Shown here in pieces: positions 6,728 to 16,772 of a DNA stretch of 64,000 bases. The notes under the pieces were generated by a model, which ran no database searches, was not told the origin of the DNA, and worked only from the letters and a program-made list of their open reading frames with translations. Position numbers and translations under genes: made by a program. Source of the DNA: an uncultured Alistipes sp. (GTDB taxonomy: Bacteria > Bacteroidota > Bacteroidia > Bacteroidales > Rikenellaceae); the NCBI GenBank assembly GCA_944322005.1, contig CALUNL010000004.1:62001-126000 (forward strand), given 5' to 3'. Each line of letters starts with the position of its first letter. Within the stretch, counting starts at the first letter, position 1.

Positions 6728-8767
6728 ATGAGAAAGTTGACAGCAATATTCGTACTGTTCGCATTTGCGGCATGTACGCAGGATTTCGACGAAAACAGCA
6801 TCTCCGTATCCACGGGCGCAGGCAAAGCCACGGTCGTGCACTCATCGGAATATGCCGCAAACGGCAGGATGGTGGTCAAGTTCAGGCCTGAATCGGAGCA
6901 GAAGATATCCGCAGCATCACGCGCAGGCTCCACCACCACCGGAATCGAGAGCATAGACATGATCCTCAACGACATCGGAGCCATATCCATAGAGCCGGTA
7001 TTCGTACTTACAAAGCGTAACGAGGCAGCCGTGAAACGCGCCGGTCTCCACCTGTGGTACGAACTCACGTTCGACGAGAACGCCGACCTCGACAAGGTCG
7101 CCGACCGTCTGGCCGCCGTATCGGACATATCGGTCGTACAGTTCGACGTACGCGTAAAGAAGAATTTCGACCGCCGTCCGGTTGCGCTGGATGCGGCGCA
7201 GAAGGCCATGGCGGCAACACGCGCCGGCAGCGCACCGTTCAACGACCCGCAGCTCCATATGCAGTGGCACATGATAAACGACGGTGACAAGACCGTGACA
7301 ACCCCTATCAAGGCCGGTGCCGACGTGAACTGCCGCCAGGCATGGGAACTCTGTGCGGGCGATCCGTCCATCGTGGTTGCGGTAATCGACGAGGGTGTGA
7401 TGTACACGCATGAGGACCTCGCGGCGAACATGTGGGTGAACACCGCTGAGCAGGGCGGCACAAGAGGAAAGGACGATGACGGGAACGGATACAAGGACGA
7501 CATCTACGGATACAACTTCGTCGCCAACTCCGGAACCATAACATGGAACAAATACGGGGATGTCAGCCACGGCACCCACGTAGCCGGCACCGTGGCGGCA
7601 GTGAACGGCAACGGAATCGGCGTCACGGGCGTGGCCGGAGGCACAGGCAACAACGACGGCGTAAAGATAATGTCGCTCCAGATATTCTCCGGGGAGGACG
7701 GTGCCACATCGTCCATGACGGCAAAGGCAATACAGTATGCGGCCGACAACGGCGCAAACATAATCCAGTGCAGCTGGGGATACAACTCTTCCGAGTACAA
7801 CGAATACCCTGGACCGGCATCCGACCGCGAGTTCGGCTACAGCTGCTCCGCCGAAAAGGAGGCCATTGACTACTTCATCGCCAACGCCGGCTCGGAGACC
7901 GGGCCGATGCAGGGAGGACTCGCCATCTTCGCCGCAGGAAACGAATACTGCGCCGTACCGGGTTATCCGTCGGCATACGAGCCTTGCGTCTGCGTCACGG
8001 CAATGTCGGCCGACTTCACCCCGGCTTCGTTCTCCAACTACGGTCCGGGAGCCGACATAGCGGCACCTGGAGGCGACTCCGACTACGCCAAGGGCAACGA
8101 AGGCACGATACTCTCAACGCTGACGGCCGAAGAGGGCGACTACGGATACATGGAGGGTACGTCGATGGCATGTCCGCACGTCTCGGGCGTAGCCGCACTC
8201 GGACTCTCATATGCCGTTAAGCTCGGCAAGAGGTTCACCGCCGACGAGTTCCGCTCGATGCTGCTCACCTCGACAAACGACATCAACCAATACCTCACCG
8301 GAACCAAGAAGTACTATTACTACTATGCGGCATACGGCACCCGTTACCCGGAGACCATGAACCTCTCCGAATACAACGGCAACATGGGCAACGGATACGT
8401 GGACGCATACAAGATGCTCCTGCAGGTGGAGGGAACGCCTTGCATCACCGTAAAGGCCGACGCATCCCAGACCTCGAGCATCGATCTCTCGACATTCTTC
8501 GGATCAGGAGCGTCATCGCTCAAGTTCAAGAGTGCAACGGCCTCCGAAACGGACAAGACGGCGGTAGGGATGACCTCGCTGTCGGTATCGGGCTCCGACG
8601 TGGTTGTCAAGTGCTCGAAACCGGGCGTGGCCGTCATAACCGTAACGGCACTTGTCGGCGGAACAAGCGAGTCATCGAACTCCTCCCCGATAGCCACGGA
8701 GGTCTCCAAGAAGTTCGCGCTTGTGGTGCGTGACGGCGGCACCGCATCCAACGGAGGATGGCTCTGA
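6728..8767 (+). CDS. Subtilisin-like (S8) serine protease lipoprotein
   Basis: A 679 aa lipoprotein with Cys16 in the lipobox (AFAAC). After a propeptide-like region (about 30-165), the S8 catalytic domain shows Asp221 in VVAVIDEGV, His281 in HGTHVAG, the oxyanion Asn405 in AAGN, and Ser479 in GTSMACPH. All catalytic residues are present. The last 110 residues form a beta-rich tail. It follows the fimbrillin gene by 28 nt in the same operon. Protease processing of fimbrillins is established in Porphyromonas, where Arg-gingipains cut the precursor before strand exchange; by analogy this subtilase might mature the neighbouring protein. That is inference; a general surface peptidase is the alternative. 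Confidence 0.85.
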   Translation: MRKLTAIFVLFAFAACTQDFDENSISVSTGAGKATVVHSSEYAANGRMVVKFRPESEQKISAASRAGSTTTGIESIDMILNDIGAISIEPVFVLTKRNEAAVKRAGLHLWYELTFDENADLDKVADRLAAVSDISVVQFDVRVKKNFDRRPVALDAAQKAMAATRAGSAPFNDPQLHMQWHMINDGDKTVTTPIKAGADVNCRQAWELCAGDPSIVVAVIDEGVMYTHEDLAANMWVNTAEQGGTRGKDDDGNGYKDDIYGYNFVANSGTITWNKYGDVSHGTHVAGTVAAVNGNGIGVTGVAGGTGNNDGVKIMSLQIFSGEDGATSSMTAKAIQYAADNGANIIQCSWGYNSSEYNEYPGPASDREFGYSCSAEKEAIDYFIANAGSETGPMQGGLAIFAAGNEYCAVPGYPSAYEPCVCVTAMSADFTPASFSNYGPGADIAAPGGDSDYAKGNEGTILSTLTAEEGDYGYMEGTSMACPHVSGVAALGLSYAVKLGKRFTADEFRSMLLTSTNDINQYLTGTKKYYYYYAAYGTRYPETMNLSEYNGNMGNGYVDAYKMLLQVEGTPCITVKADASQTSSIDLSTFFGSGASSLKFKSATASETDKTAVGMTSLSVSGSDVVVKCSKPGVAVITVTALVGGTSESSNSSPIATEVSKKFALVVRDGGTASNGGWL

Positions 8768-8842
8768 TACGGCACTTCGCACGCTTCGGCAGGCGGCGGG
8801 TTCGCGGTTGCGGGCCCGCCGCCCGTCTGCCGTACGGAACCG

Positions 8843-8877
8843 TTTTTGCACATACTGCGAAAAAATTACTATATTTG
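8843..8877 (+). promoter_or_regulatory. Promoter of the DUF4834-mlaEF unit
   Basis: TTTTTG at 8843-8848 and TATATTTG at 8870-8877, 21 bp apart, about 50 bp before the ATG at 8929. Confidence 0.65.
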
Positions 8878-8928
8878 CACGGCAACATTTCCGCAAAACA
8901 GACGTTTTAAGGAAAACTGGACAGAACA

Positions 8929-9318
8929 ATGGAATTTTTCTCCGGCATATTCAACTTCATACGACGCAATCCGCTCACATGTTCCATACTGCTGTTGCTG
9001 ATGGTGGCAGCACCCGGAGTATTCGGAGTATTTGCCATCATATTCATCGTTGCGGTGCTTCTGATAGTCATTTCATGGGCACTGCTCCTGTGGCGCATAC
9101 GCGGCACACAAAAGGAGATGGAGAGGCAGTTCCGCGAACAGGGTTACGAAGAGTACGGACAGCGCGAACAGTACGAATTCGGACGCAAAAAGCGCGAGGG
9201 CGAGGTCACGGTAATCGAGACCGAGGCCACACGCAAAAAGGTCAGCGACGATGTCGGCGAATATATCGATTTCAAGGAGGTCAGGACACCGGATTCCGAA
9301 AAGGGGAGCGGAAACTGA
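8929..9318 (+). CDS. DUF4834-like small membrane protein
   Basis: A 129 aa protein. It has an amphipathic start, one or two membrane helices at about residues 17-57, then a charged, arginine- and glutamate-rich cytoplasmic tail with REQGYEEYGQREQ and a final DDVGEYIDFKEV segment. The layout (short hydrophobic hairpin, basic linker, VGEYIDFEE-like end) fits the Bacteroidetes-specific DUF4834 family, whose function is unknown. It precedes mlaE by 47 nt, and family neighbourhoods suggest an envelope role. It has its own promoter. Confidence 0.7.
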   Translation: MEFFSGIFNFIRRNPLTCSILLLLMVAAPGVFGVFAIIFIVAVLLIVISWALLLWRIRGTQKEMERQFREQGYEEYGQREQYEFGRKKREGEVTVIETEATRKKVSDDVGEYIDFKEVRTPDSEKGSGN

Positions 9319-9365
9319 CGCAGAAAGCCGACTGCACCTGGGTATAACGGAAAAACATTAGTGCC

Positions 9366-10109
9366 GTGCTAAAGATTTTCGAACTTATAGGCAGATACTT
9401 CATCCTGATGGGCAAGGTCTTCTCCCGTCCGGAGAAGATGAGCATATATCTGCGCAGGGTCGTGTTCGAAATCGAGGCGCTGGGAGTGAACTCCATAGGC
9501 CTTACGGCAATCATCTCGGTCTTCATCGGCGCGGCCATCACCCTGCAGATGTCCATAAGCCTCGAGTCACCGTTCATACCGCAATACCTCATAGGATACG
9601 CCACACGCGAGACGATGACCCTCGAATTCTCGTCGACGGTCGTGGCCCTCATCCTCGCCGGAAAGGTAGGATCGAACATCGCCTCCGAGATCGGCACGAT
9701 GCGAATCACCGAACAGATCGACGCCCTCGAGATAATGGGCATCAACTCGGCCTCGTACCTCATCCTGCCGAAGATCATCGCCACGGTGCTCTTCTTCCCG
9801 TTCCTCACGCTGCTCAGCATGATGATCGGCATCATCGGCGGTTACGGAATAGCCTTCTTCACCGGCATAATGGTTCCGGCCGACTATGTGGAGGGACTGC
9901 TCTACAGTTTCGTACTGTGGGAGGTGATCTACTCGCTCATAAAGATTGCGGTGTTCGCATTCATCATCACCTCCATATCGGGCTTCTGCGGATATTACGC
10001 CAAGGGCAACTCGCTCGAAGTCGGCCGCGCTTCCACGCGGGCCGTGGTCGCAAGCTCGATTACGATAATGATATTCAACCTCATACTCACCCAATTGCTG
10101 CTGACGTGA
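9366..10109 (+). CDS. mlaE: MlaE-type ABC transporter permease
   Basis: A 247 aa permease of the MlaE family, which moves phospholipids between inner and outer membrane together with an MlaF ATPase and an MCE-domain protein. About five hydrophobic segments are visible, plus the family-typical LEFSSTVVALILAGKVGS and ASEIGTMRITEQIDALEIMG coupling region (about residues 88-125). It starts with GTG at 9366, because the family N-terminus L-K-x-F-E-x-I-G-R-Y begins there. It overlaps the ATPase gene by 4 nt. No MlaD-like gene follows, so the substrate-binding subunit must lie elsewhere. Confidence 0.85.
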   Translation: MLKIFELIGRYFILMGKVFSRPEKMSIYLRRVVFEIEALGVNSIGLTAIISVFIGAAITLQMSISLESPFIPQYLIGYATRETMTLEFSSTVVALILAGKVGSNIASEIGTMRITEQIDALEIMGINSASYLILPKIIATVLFFPFLTLLSMMIGIIGGYGIAFFTGIMVPADYVEGLLYSFVLWEVIYSLIKIAVFAFIITSISGFCGYYAKGNSLEVGRASTRAVVASSITIMIFNLILTQLLLT

Positions 10110-10864
10110 TACGCTGCGAACACATATACAAGTCGTTCGACGGCAGGACCGTGCTCGACGACATCTCCATCGAGTTCGAAACCGGAAAGACGAACCTCAT
10201 CATCGGCCGCAGCGGTTCGGGAAAGACCGTGCTGCTCAAGACGCTTGTCGGGCTCCACGAGCCGGACTCGGGAAACATCTACTTCGACGACACATGCTAC
10301 ACGTCGCTCTCGTTCGCCGAGCGCAAGAGGATCCGCAAGGATGTGGGCATGATTTTCCAGGGAGGTGCGCTCATCGACGCGTCGACCGTATACGAAAACG
10401 TGCGCCTGCCGCTCGACCTCTTCACCGACAGCAGCGAAGCCGAGAAGCGCGAAAGGGTCGACTTCTGCCTCAGCCGTGTGGAGCTGTCGAACGCCCACGA
10501 CCTCTACCCTTCCGAGCTATCGGGAGGAATGATCAAGCGTGTGGCCATAGCGCGCGCCATAGTGATGAACCCGCGTTACCTGTTCTGTGACGAGCCTAAC
10601 TCGGGCCTCGACCCGCAGACGTCGATCGTCATAGACAACCTCATACACGGCATCACCAAGGAGTTCGGCATAACGACCATCATCAACACCCACGACATGA
10701 ACTCGGTGATGGAGATTGGAGAAAAAATTGTATACATACACAACGGCCGCAAATGGTGGGAGGGCGACAAGGAGGGGATACTCTTCGCCGACAACCGCGA
10801 ACTCAACGACTTCGTCTTCGCATCGGCCATGGCCAAACGGGCCAAAAGCAACATAATGCGCTGA
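10106..10864 (+). CDS. mlaF: MlaF-type ABC transporter ATP-binding protein
   Basis: A 252 aa ATPase with Walker A GRSGSGKT (about 34-41), signature ELSGGMIKR, Walker B YLFCDEPNSGLDP, and an H-loop NTHDM. The SGLDP variant after Walker B and the SGGM signature suit the MlaF/lipid branch. The start is the GTG at 10106, overlapping the permease stop (GTGA). The frame extends further upstream only inside mlaE, so those codons are excluded. It powers retrograde or anterograde lipid transport; direction is not decided by sequence. Confidence 0.88.
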   Translation: MIRCEHIYKSFDGRTVLDDISIEFETGKTNLIIGRSGSGKTVLLKTLVGLHEPDSGNIYFDDTCYTSLSFAERKRIRKDVGMIFQGGALIDASTVYENVRLPLDLFTDSSEAEKRERVDFCLSRVELSNAHDLYPSELSGGMIKRVAIARAIVMNPRYLFCDEPNSGLDPQTSIVIDNLIHGITKEFGITTIINTHDMNSVMEIGEKIVYIHNGRKWWEGDKEGILFADNRELNDFVFASAMAKRAKSNIMR

Positions 10865-10929
10865 TTTATATTGACATAGGACAGAGTTTGACGTCCGCCC
10901 GGGGAGAAAGTAAAAATTTTTAAGTTTTT

Positions 10930-10961
10930 TTTGGTTATTATATACAAAGTATATAATTTTG
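10930..10961 (+). promoter_or_regulatory. Promoter of gapA
   Basis: TTTG at 10930-10933, a 20-bp AT-rich spacer, and TAATTTTG at 10954-10961. Start expected near 10968, leaving a leader of about 54 nt. Confidence 0.65.
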
Positions 10962-11015
10962 CAGCGTTAAAAAAATAACAGATAAGCAGATTCGTTTTTC
11001 AAACAATAAAATTAA

Positions 11016-12038
<1,023 letters not shown>

Positions 12039-12053
12039 TCGGTAAAGCCATAT

Positions 12054-12089
12054 AAAAAACAGGTCTGAAGATTTCAGACCTGTTTTTTT
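12054..12089 (+). terminator. Terminator after gapA
   Basis: A perfect 16-bp inverted repeat (12054-12069 with 12073-12088; core ACAGGTCTGAA) around a 3-nt loop, with A- and T-tracts on the two sides, so it can work in both directions between gapA and the convergent PHP gene. Confidence 0.9.
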
Positions 12090-12121
12090 ATGCCAATTCC
12101 GTGGCGTTCCGCTCGGAACGG

Positions 12122-13309
12122 TTATTTCTCCGGCACGTCGAAATGGAACGTGTACGGAAGTCCACGTCCCGGTTCCACAACGAAGTTGTCAACAACAAAA
12201 TTTATGTCGATACTCTTCTCTGTGAGCTCCTGACGGTGGTTGTCCTTACGGTTCGGCTCCAGCAGGATGTTTATCTCCTCGAACGGCCGCAATTCGTACG
12301 TCCGCACATATGTATATTTCTCGCTGTCATTGCCCGGAGCCTTGGTTATGCGCACCGGAATGCTCGACTTGTTCACGAGTTTGAACAGTATACGCTTCGA
12401 GTTGAACTGCACATCCTCAATCTTCACGCAGGCTTCGAACAGCGGACGCAGCGTCTGCTCGCTTCCGTATACCATCTCCTCGGCATAAACCGCAGTGCGC
12501 CGGTTGAGCAGAGCCTCGCGTACTCCCTCCTCGCTCTTCTCGGCGGCAAACACGAGGGTTATAGGGCGATGCTGGTCCCGCATATAGTCTATCATGTAGA
12601 AGAACGGAGTGTGACAGTCTGAATTACCAAGCATGGTAATGCCGCGGTCGAGCGCCCAACGGTGCGCCTCCGGAGAGTACCCGCAGAACTTGTTGTAAAT
12701 CTCGATGCCCTGCATGTAGCCTTCGTTGTATAGACGCTCATGTGCATCCCACCACTTGGTCTCGTTCGGAGCCTGTGTCTCCCAGTTCGGATGATTCCAC
12801 ATGGTGAAACCACCCTGGCGCTGTGCCTCCTTCAATGCGGCACGGGTTACAGCTTCATTGTCCTCTCCTTCGGCCTCGGCAATTTCACATATACGGTCGC
12901 AATCCTCCACAAAGAGCATGTTCCAGTGTCCCGGCGGCATTCCACGCGAAATCTCACCTCCATGAATCACTATGAGGTCGTCTCCGGCCGCACTCTTTGC
13001 AATCTCATAAGACATGTCACGGCTGAAGTTGTCCGGGTTAATGACACCCCGCTTCAACTGTCTCAACAGGCGTGTGTCGACATGGTCGGTGATGGCAATC
13101 ACATCCAACCCCTCCCATATAGCCTCCTGGACGCGCGTAGTCGGCCATACCGATGCATCCGAGAATACGGTATGGATGTGGAAGTCTCCCTTCAGCGTCT
13201 TGTAACCCTCCACATCGGGAATGACTATCCGATTAGGCGTGGTCGCCCCGGCAGAGAAAACTGCGGCAATGGCGACAGCCACAAGCATGAATAATTTTTT
13301 CATAGGCAT
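12122..13309 (-). CDS. Exported PHP-domain phosphoesterase
   Basis: A 395 aa protein with an N-terminal signal peptide (MKKLFMLVAVAIAAVFSAGA). The PHP domain has the metal motifs GDFHIHTVFSDA and ITDHVD, a later HGGEI, and NSDCHTP near residue 235. PHP enzymes use two or three metals to cleave phosphoesters; this exported branch resembles proteins annotated as Sb-PDE-type phosphodiesterases in Bacteroidetes. The C-terminal 100 residues are beta-rich. Two starts are possible, ATG at 13309 or 13303, differing by two residues; neither has an obvious ribosome site. Periplasmic location is expected; the substrate is unknown. Confidence 0.8.
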   Translation of the reverse strand: MPMKKLFMLVAVAIAAVFSAGATTPNRIVIPDVEGYKTLKGDFHIHTVFSDASVWPTTRVQEAIWEGLDVIAITDHVDTRLLRQLKRGVINPDNFSRDMSYEIAKSAAGDDLIVIHGGEISRGMPPGHWNMLFVEDCDRICEIAEAEGEDNEAVTRAALKEAQRQGGFTMWNHPNWETQAPNETKWWDAHERLYNEGYMQGIEIYNKFCGYSPEAHRWALDRGITMLGNSDCHTPFFYMIDYMRDQHRPITLVFAAEKSEEGVREALLNRRTAVYAEEMVYGSEQTLRPLFEACVKIEDVQFNSKRILFKLVNKSSIPVRITKAPGNDSEKYTYVRTYELRPFEEINILLEPNRKDNHRQELTEKSIDINFVVDNFVVEPGRGLPYTFHFDVPEK

Positions 13310-13658
13310 ATGAGTTTTGGTTTATTGGTATCCAAATATAGCGAAAGGTGAGCGCAAAGGCAAACGGGGGAACAAGATTTTCGACATTTGTCTGTGCCGG
13401 ACCGCATCCTATATCATTCAAATATACGGAAAAATGAGTGCATATACAAATAAAAATACAGTTTTATGGTCGTGCCATACACATATATAATATTTTACCG
13501 TATCCCGAACACCGAAAAGCAGAGTTGATTGCGTGAGCAAAATGCATGTTTGATTTGGAATATTAACGGATTGTTTTAGCTTATTAAATTATTTTATTAT
13601 CTTTGCAAAAGATCACCAACCATCAATGCCCGACGGCAAGATGGGAAAAAGACCCTCT
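13310..13658. promoter_or_regulatory. Intergenic region with -7 box for the three-lipoprotein operon
   Basis: About 350 bp of AT-rich DNA between divergent genes. A TATCTTTG at 13598-13605 is a good -7 element for the rightward operon; the nearest upstream TTG (13571-13573) is 24 bp away, longer than usual. No convincing promoter for the leftward PHP gene, and no short gene, was seen. Confidence 0.5.
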
Positions 13659-14774
13659 ATGAAACTACATCTCATCGTACCGGCAATAGCCGCATTAGTA
13701 TGTGCTTCCTGCGAAAAGACTCAAGAAGAAGATCCGTTTTTCAAAGAGCCGGTACCCGAAACATTCGAATTCGTCAATGCAACTGTCTCCTACTACGGAG
13801 ATACATATATGTCCGGTGTATCAGACCTATGGCTTATAGAGCTGACTGACGGCACATCGCATGATGATTCCGGGAATACGGAATCGGGTTACCGCATAAA
13901 TATAAGTCTCAACTCCAGAACCGGGCTTGACGAAACGCCGGAGTTGGCCCGACTTGAAGGCAATTACCGTATGCCATCCAACTCAGGAGACATGTCGGCA
14001 CTTACATATAACCAGGGATACCTGACGGAAGAGGATCGTCCGAACGGTTCCGTGACAATCCCGGCCGGTTCGTATCTGATCCATGAAAACGACGACTACG
14101 CCAGCGCAGACCTTCTCCGGGAAGGATATTGCTCGGTCAATGTCGATGACAACGGCACTGTGACGATCGAGGGAATAATGATAGGCACCGAATATCTGAA
14201 ACGATATTTCAAATATACCGGTACGCCGACAGTAACGGACCGTACAGACGGCGACACTTCGGCAGTTCCCAACACGAACCTCACGGGAGATATCGAACTT
14301 TCGTCTCTTTCGGCTACCAGACTTGTAGACAAAGGCGACAGCTATTATCTCGGAGATCAATCCTACCGCAATTTCGAATTCTATATAGCAGACGAGGGAA
14401 TCGACCTTTCACAACAATGGCCTGGAGGGGATGGAGAACTCATACGTCTCGAGATCTTCGTGCCATGGGAAACAGACCCTACCGACGGAGTTCCGGCCGG
14501 GACATATACCGTACCGGAGAATATCCCGCCATCGGGAGGCATATATAAAACCGATATCGTGCCATTCCGAATAGTGCCGGGTTATCCTGATAAGTTCACT
14601 AACAATACCGGAACCTGGTATCAATACATGGAAAACGGCAAATGGGTGCGTTATGCCCGTATTACCGGTGGAACGGTGACCGTCGAGAGGCCAGAAGGCA
14701 GATACCGCATAACGGCAGACCTTACCGACTGCGGCGATCCGGCGCATCACGTGACATTCACATGGGAAAACTGA
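13659..14774 (+). CDS. Lipoprotein with two beta-rich modules
   Basis: A 371 aa lipoprotein, lipobox Cys18 (LVCASC). I do not recognise a named family. It contains two similar halves, about residues 35-188 and 212-371. Each has a tyrosine-rich Y-x-G-D-x-Y opening, an (I/V)PAG(S/T)Y strand in the middle (135-140 and 278-283), and a GTVT(I/V)E strand near the end. I start at the ATG at 13659 because it directly precedes a clean signal peptide; the frame is open to 13626, but that codon would put charged residues in front. First gene of a three-lipoprotein operon, 36 nt before the next. The related modules in all three genes suggest a shared surface function. Confidence 0.7.
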   Translation: MKLHLIVPAIAALVCASCEKTQEEDPFFKEPVPETFEFVNATVSYYGDTYMSGVSDLWLIELTDGTSHDDSGNTESGYRINISLNSRTGLDETPELARLEGNYRMPSNSGDMSALTYNQGYLTEEDRPNGSVTIPAGSYLIHENDDYASADLLREGYCSVNVDDNGTVTIEGIMIGTEYLKRYFKYTGTPTVTDRTDGDTSAVPNTNLTGDIELSSLSATRLVDKGDSYYLGDQSYRNFEFYIADEGIDLSQQWPGGDGELIRLEIFVPWETDPTDGVPAGTYTVPENIPPSGGIYKTDIVPFRIVPGYPDKFTNNTGTWYQYMENGKWVRYARITGGTVTVERPEGRYRITADLTDCGDPAHHVTFTWEN

Positions 14775-14810
14775 TCACTCTAATATATTTCCACTTAAAA
14801 AACCTTTAAT

Positions 14811-16133
14811 ATGAAAAGATTTTTATTCATGCGTATGGCCATGACGGCATTTGCAATCGCTGCCGTAATGGTATCATGTCAGAAGACCGACAACGGCAAT
14901 CCAGACGACGGAGGAGAGACAACGGGACTCGAGGCTCTCAAAGAGAACACCGTTACCGTCAACGGGACAGACAAAACCCTGACTGGAGTATTTGTCGACG
15001 AGTTCAGTGGATACATAATGATAACTGCGACCGACGCTCCGGGAGCCGAGTCTTTCGACTGGCTGTACGAGAACGAGGCCGAGTATATACAGATATTGGT
15101 ATTGCCGAGCCTGTGCAACAAGGAGTTCGACGTATTGACCGAAACCGACAGTTTTTCCATATTCAGCACCTATAAGGATGCTCCTCTGGTCGATGGCGTA
15201 GGAACGGGATTCACCGAGGGTCTGGAGTCCGGTCTCTGCCGTGTGAACTTCGACGGTGAGAATGCAGAGATGTTCGCCGACCTCAAACTCTCGGACGGCA
15301 GCACAATCTCCGTCAGAGGCGCAGGCAAATTCTCCGGAGAGGCACCGAATGAGAGCTATATTGACAGAAACGGAGACAAAGATCCGCTCCGTGCAGCCTT
15401 CTATTCGATTGAATCTGGAACCGCAATGTTCTATTTCACTCCGGCAGACATCGAATATTTCGAAGAGATAGACGTTGCAAGCTACTATGTGGCAGTGATC
15501 ATTGACGAGGAAATGCTTTCGAGCGGGCAGACAATAGACATCAACAGCACAACGGAGAATTTCCAGATATACTATGTCGACAACCTCAACGAAGAGATGG
15601 CAATAATAGGCACAGACAAGACCAATGGTGCCACCGGCACATTCTCCATTGCCAAGTTGGCCGGCGAAGCCGAGTTCGCAGCAACGATGGATATAGACTT
15701 CTCGGCAGATCTCTCCATATCGCTTGATTTCAGCGGTGTTTGCACTGACATGTACGCCGTACCTGAAAAGGAGAACGAGTTCACATACGACGGTGTAACA
15801 TCGGCCATAGCTTCCGCCCTCGTAGACACTTCCGCAGAGCCTTGGGTGATCTGGCTGTCGTCAGAGAGCGGAGTTACCACCGTAGAGGGCATGCAGTCGG
15901 CAGACGCCGTAAAAATAACCGCACCTGAAGAGGCATTCTCCGGAGAGCCGGTAGGTTTATCAACCTATAAAGAGACCCTGTCTTTCGCATACAAGGGCAT
16001 CGAGTGGAATTACAACAACGATGCACGCGGAACTCTGACCGCATCGCTGGATGGCACCACCTTGAGCGTCGAGTTCACAAATTACGATAACCTGAACGGT
16101 TACTACAGCGGTGAGGCTGTCGTAATAAAATAA
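14811..16133 (+). CDS. Lipoprotein with three beta-rich modules
   Basis: A 440 aa lipoprotein, lipobox Cys23 (VMVSC), followed by an acidic, glycine-rich linker. Three related segments are visible at about 45-176, 191-312 and 322-438. Each starts with a short DG or AxY turn and an aromatic strand (GYIMITATDA, TAMFYFTPAD, PWVIWLSSES). Each ends with a d-G-s-x-I-S-(V/L) strand and a final F/Y-x-G. The C-terminal half of each module resembles the single module of the next gene. Not matched to a family I can name. It lies 10 nt upstream of the third gene. Likely surface-exposed or periplasmic, by its lipidation signal. Confidence 0.7.
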   Translation: MKRFLFMRMAMTAFAIAAVMVSCQKTDNGNPDDGGETTGLEALKENTVTVNGTDKTLTGVFVDEFSGYIMITATDAPGAESFDWLYENEAEYIQILVLPSLCNKEFDVLTETDSFSIFSTYKDAPLVDGVGTGFTEGLESGLCRVNFDGENAEMFADLKLSDGSTISVRGAGKFSGEAPNESYIDRNGDKDPLRAAFYSIESGTAMFYFTPADIEYFEEIDVASYYVAVIIDEEMLSSGQTIDINSTTENFQIYYVDNLNEEMAIIGTDKTNGATGTFSIAKLAGEAEFAATMDIDFSADLSISLDFSGVCTDMYAVPEKENEFTYDGVTSAIASALVDTSAEPWVIWLSSESGVTTVEGMQSADAVKITAPEEAFSGEPVGLSTYKETLSFAYKGIEWNYNNDARGTLTASLDGTTLSVEFTNYDNLNGYYSGEAVVIK

Positions 16134-16143
16134 ACAGACCATC

Positions 16144-16620
16144 ATGAAAAAGTGGTTCATCAAATACGGAACGGCTGCGCTGTTGCTGGGAGGTATCATA
16201 TGCCTCCCGGCATGCAGCACCGATGATGACAATGGCAATAAGAGTTATCCCGTACTCGGTACATACGAACTCGACGGAGAAGAGTACGAAATCGTAAGTA
16301 CGCGTTACAGCAACGACGGAACATATATGATGTTCTCCTTTACCCCATTGCCGCCGCATGTCGAAATGACGACATATGCAGCATTCGGCATCAGGTTATA
16401 CTGGCTCAACAAGGAGGTGAACATACATGACGTCTACCATAACGACGACTACATATTCGTATACGAAGACCCTGTAAGGTACTACTCGCAATACCGGCGT
16501 CTGACGGATGGAACATTCCATGTCAAGCAGAACAGCGAGAGCAACTTTACCGTAAAGCTCGATCTCATCCTGCCCGACGGAATTCCGTTCAAGATGGACT
16601 ACACTGGCGATTTCCAGTAA
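16144..16620 (+). CDS. Small lipoprotein with one beta-rich module
   Basis: A 158 aa lipoprotein, lipobox Cys24 (CLPAC), then an aspartate-rich linker. The rest is a single module (35-158) with YELDGEEYEIVSTRYS, a YMMFSFTPLP strand, and an end reading DGTFHV then KLDLILPDG and DYTGDF. That ending matches the module ends of the preceding 440 aa protein. It may represent the minimal unit of the operon's repeated domain. Last gene of the operon; the terminator hairpin begins 93 nt downstream. Function unknown. Confidence 0.7.
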   Translation: MKKWFIKYGTAALLLGGIICLPACSTDDDNGNKSYPVLGTYELDGEEYEIVSTRYSNDGTYMMFSFTPLPPHVEMTTYAAFGIRLYWLNKEVNIHDVYHNDDYIFVYEDPVRYYSQYRRLTDGTFHVKQNSESNFTVKLDLILPDGIPFKMDYTGDFQ

Positions 16621-16712
16621 TCGGCCGCTCCGCCCAACAGCAATGTCCCGCCAGGGATCACATTACGGAGTATCCGGAATTGAGAGCAGACGGCACAATA
16701 AAAATAAAAAAC

Positions 16713-16750
16713 ATACGGGAGCAATCTGATGTTGCTCCCGTATTGTTTTT
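16713..16750. terminator. Terminator between convergent lipoprotein operon and plsX
   Basis: ATACGGGAGCAA (16713-16724), a 7-nt loop, and TTGCTCCCGTAT (16732-16743) form a perfect 12-bp stem with TGTTTTT after it on the plus strand and A-rich DNA before it, so it may serve both sides. Confidence 0.85.
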
Positions 16751-16772
16751 ACAGTTACGCCTTAACGGTTGA

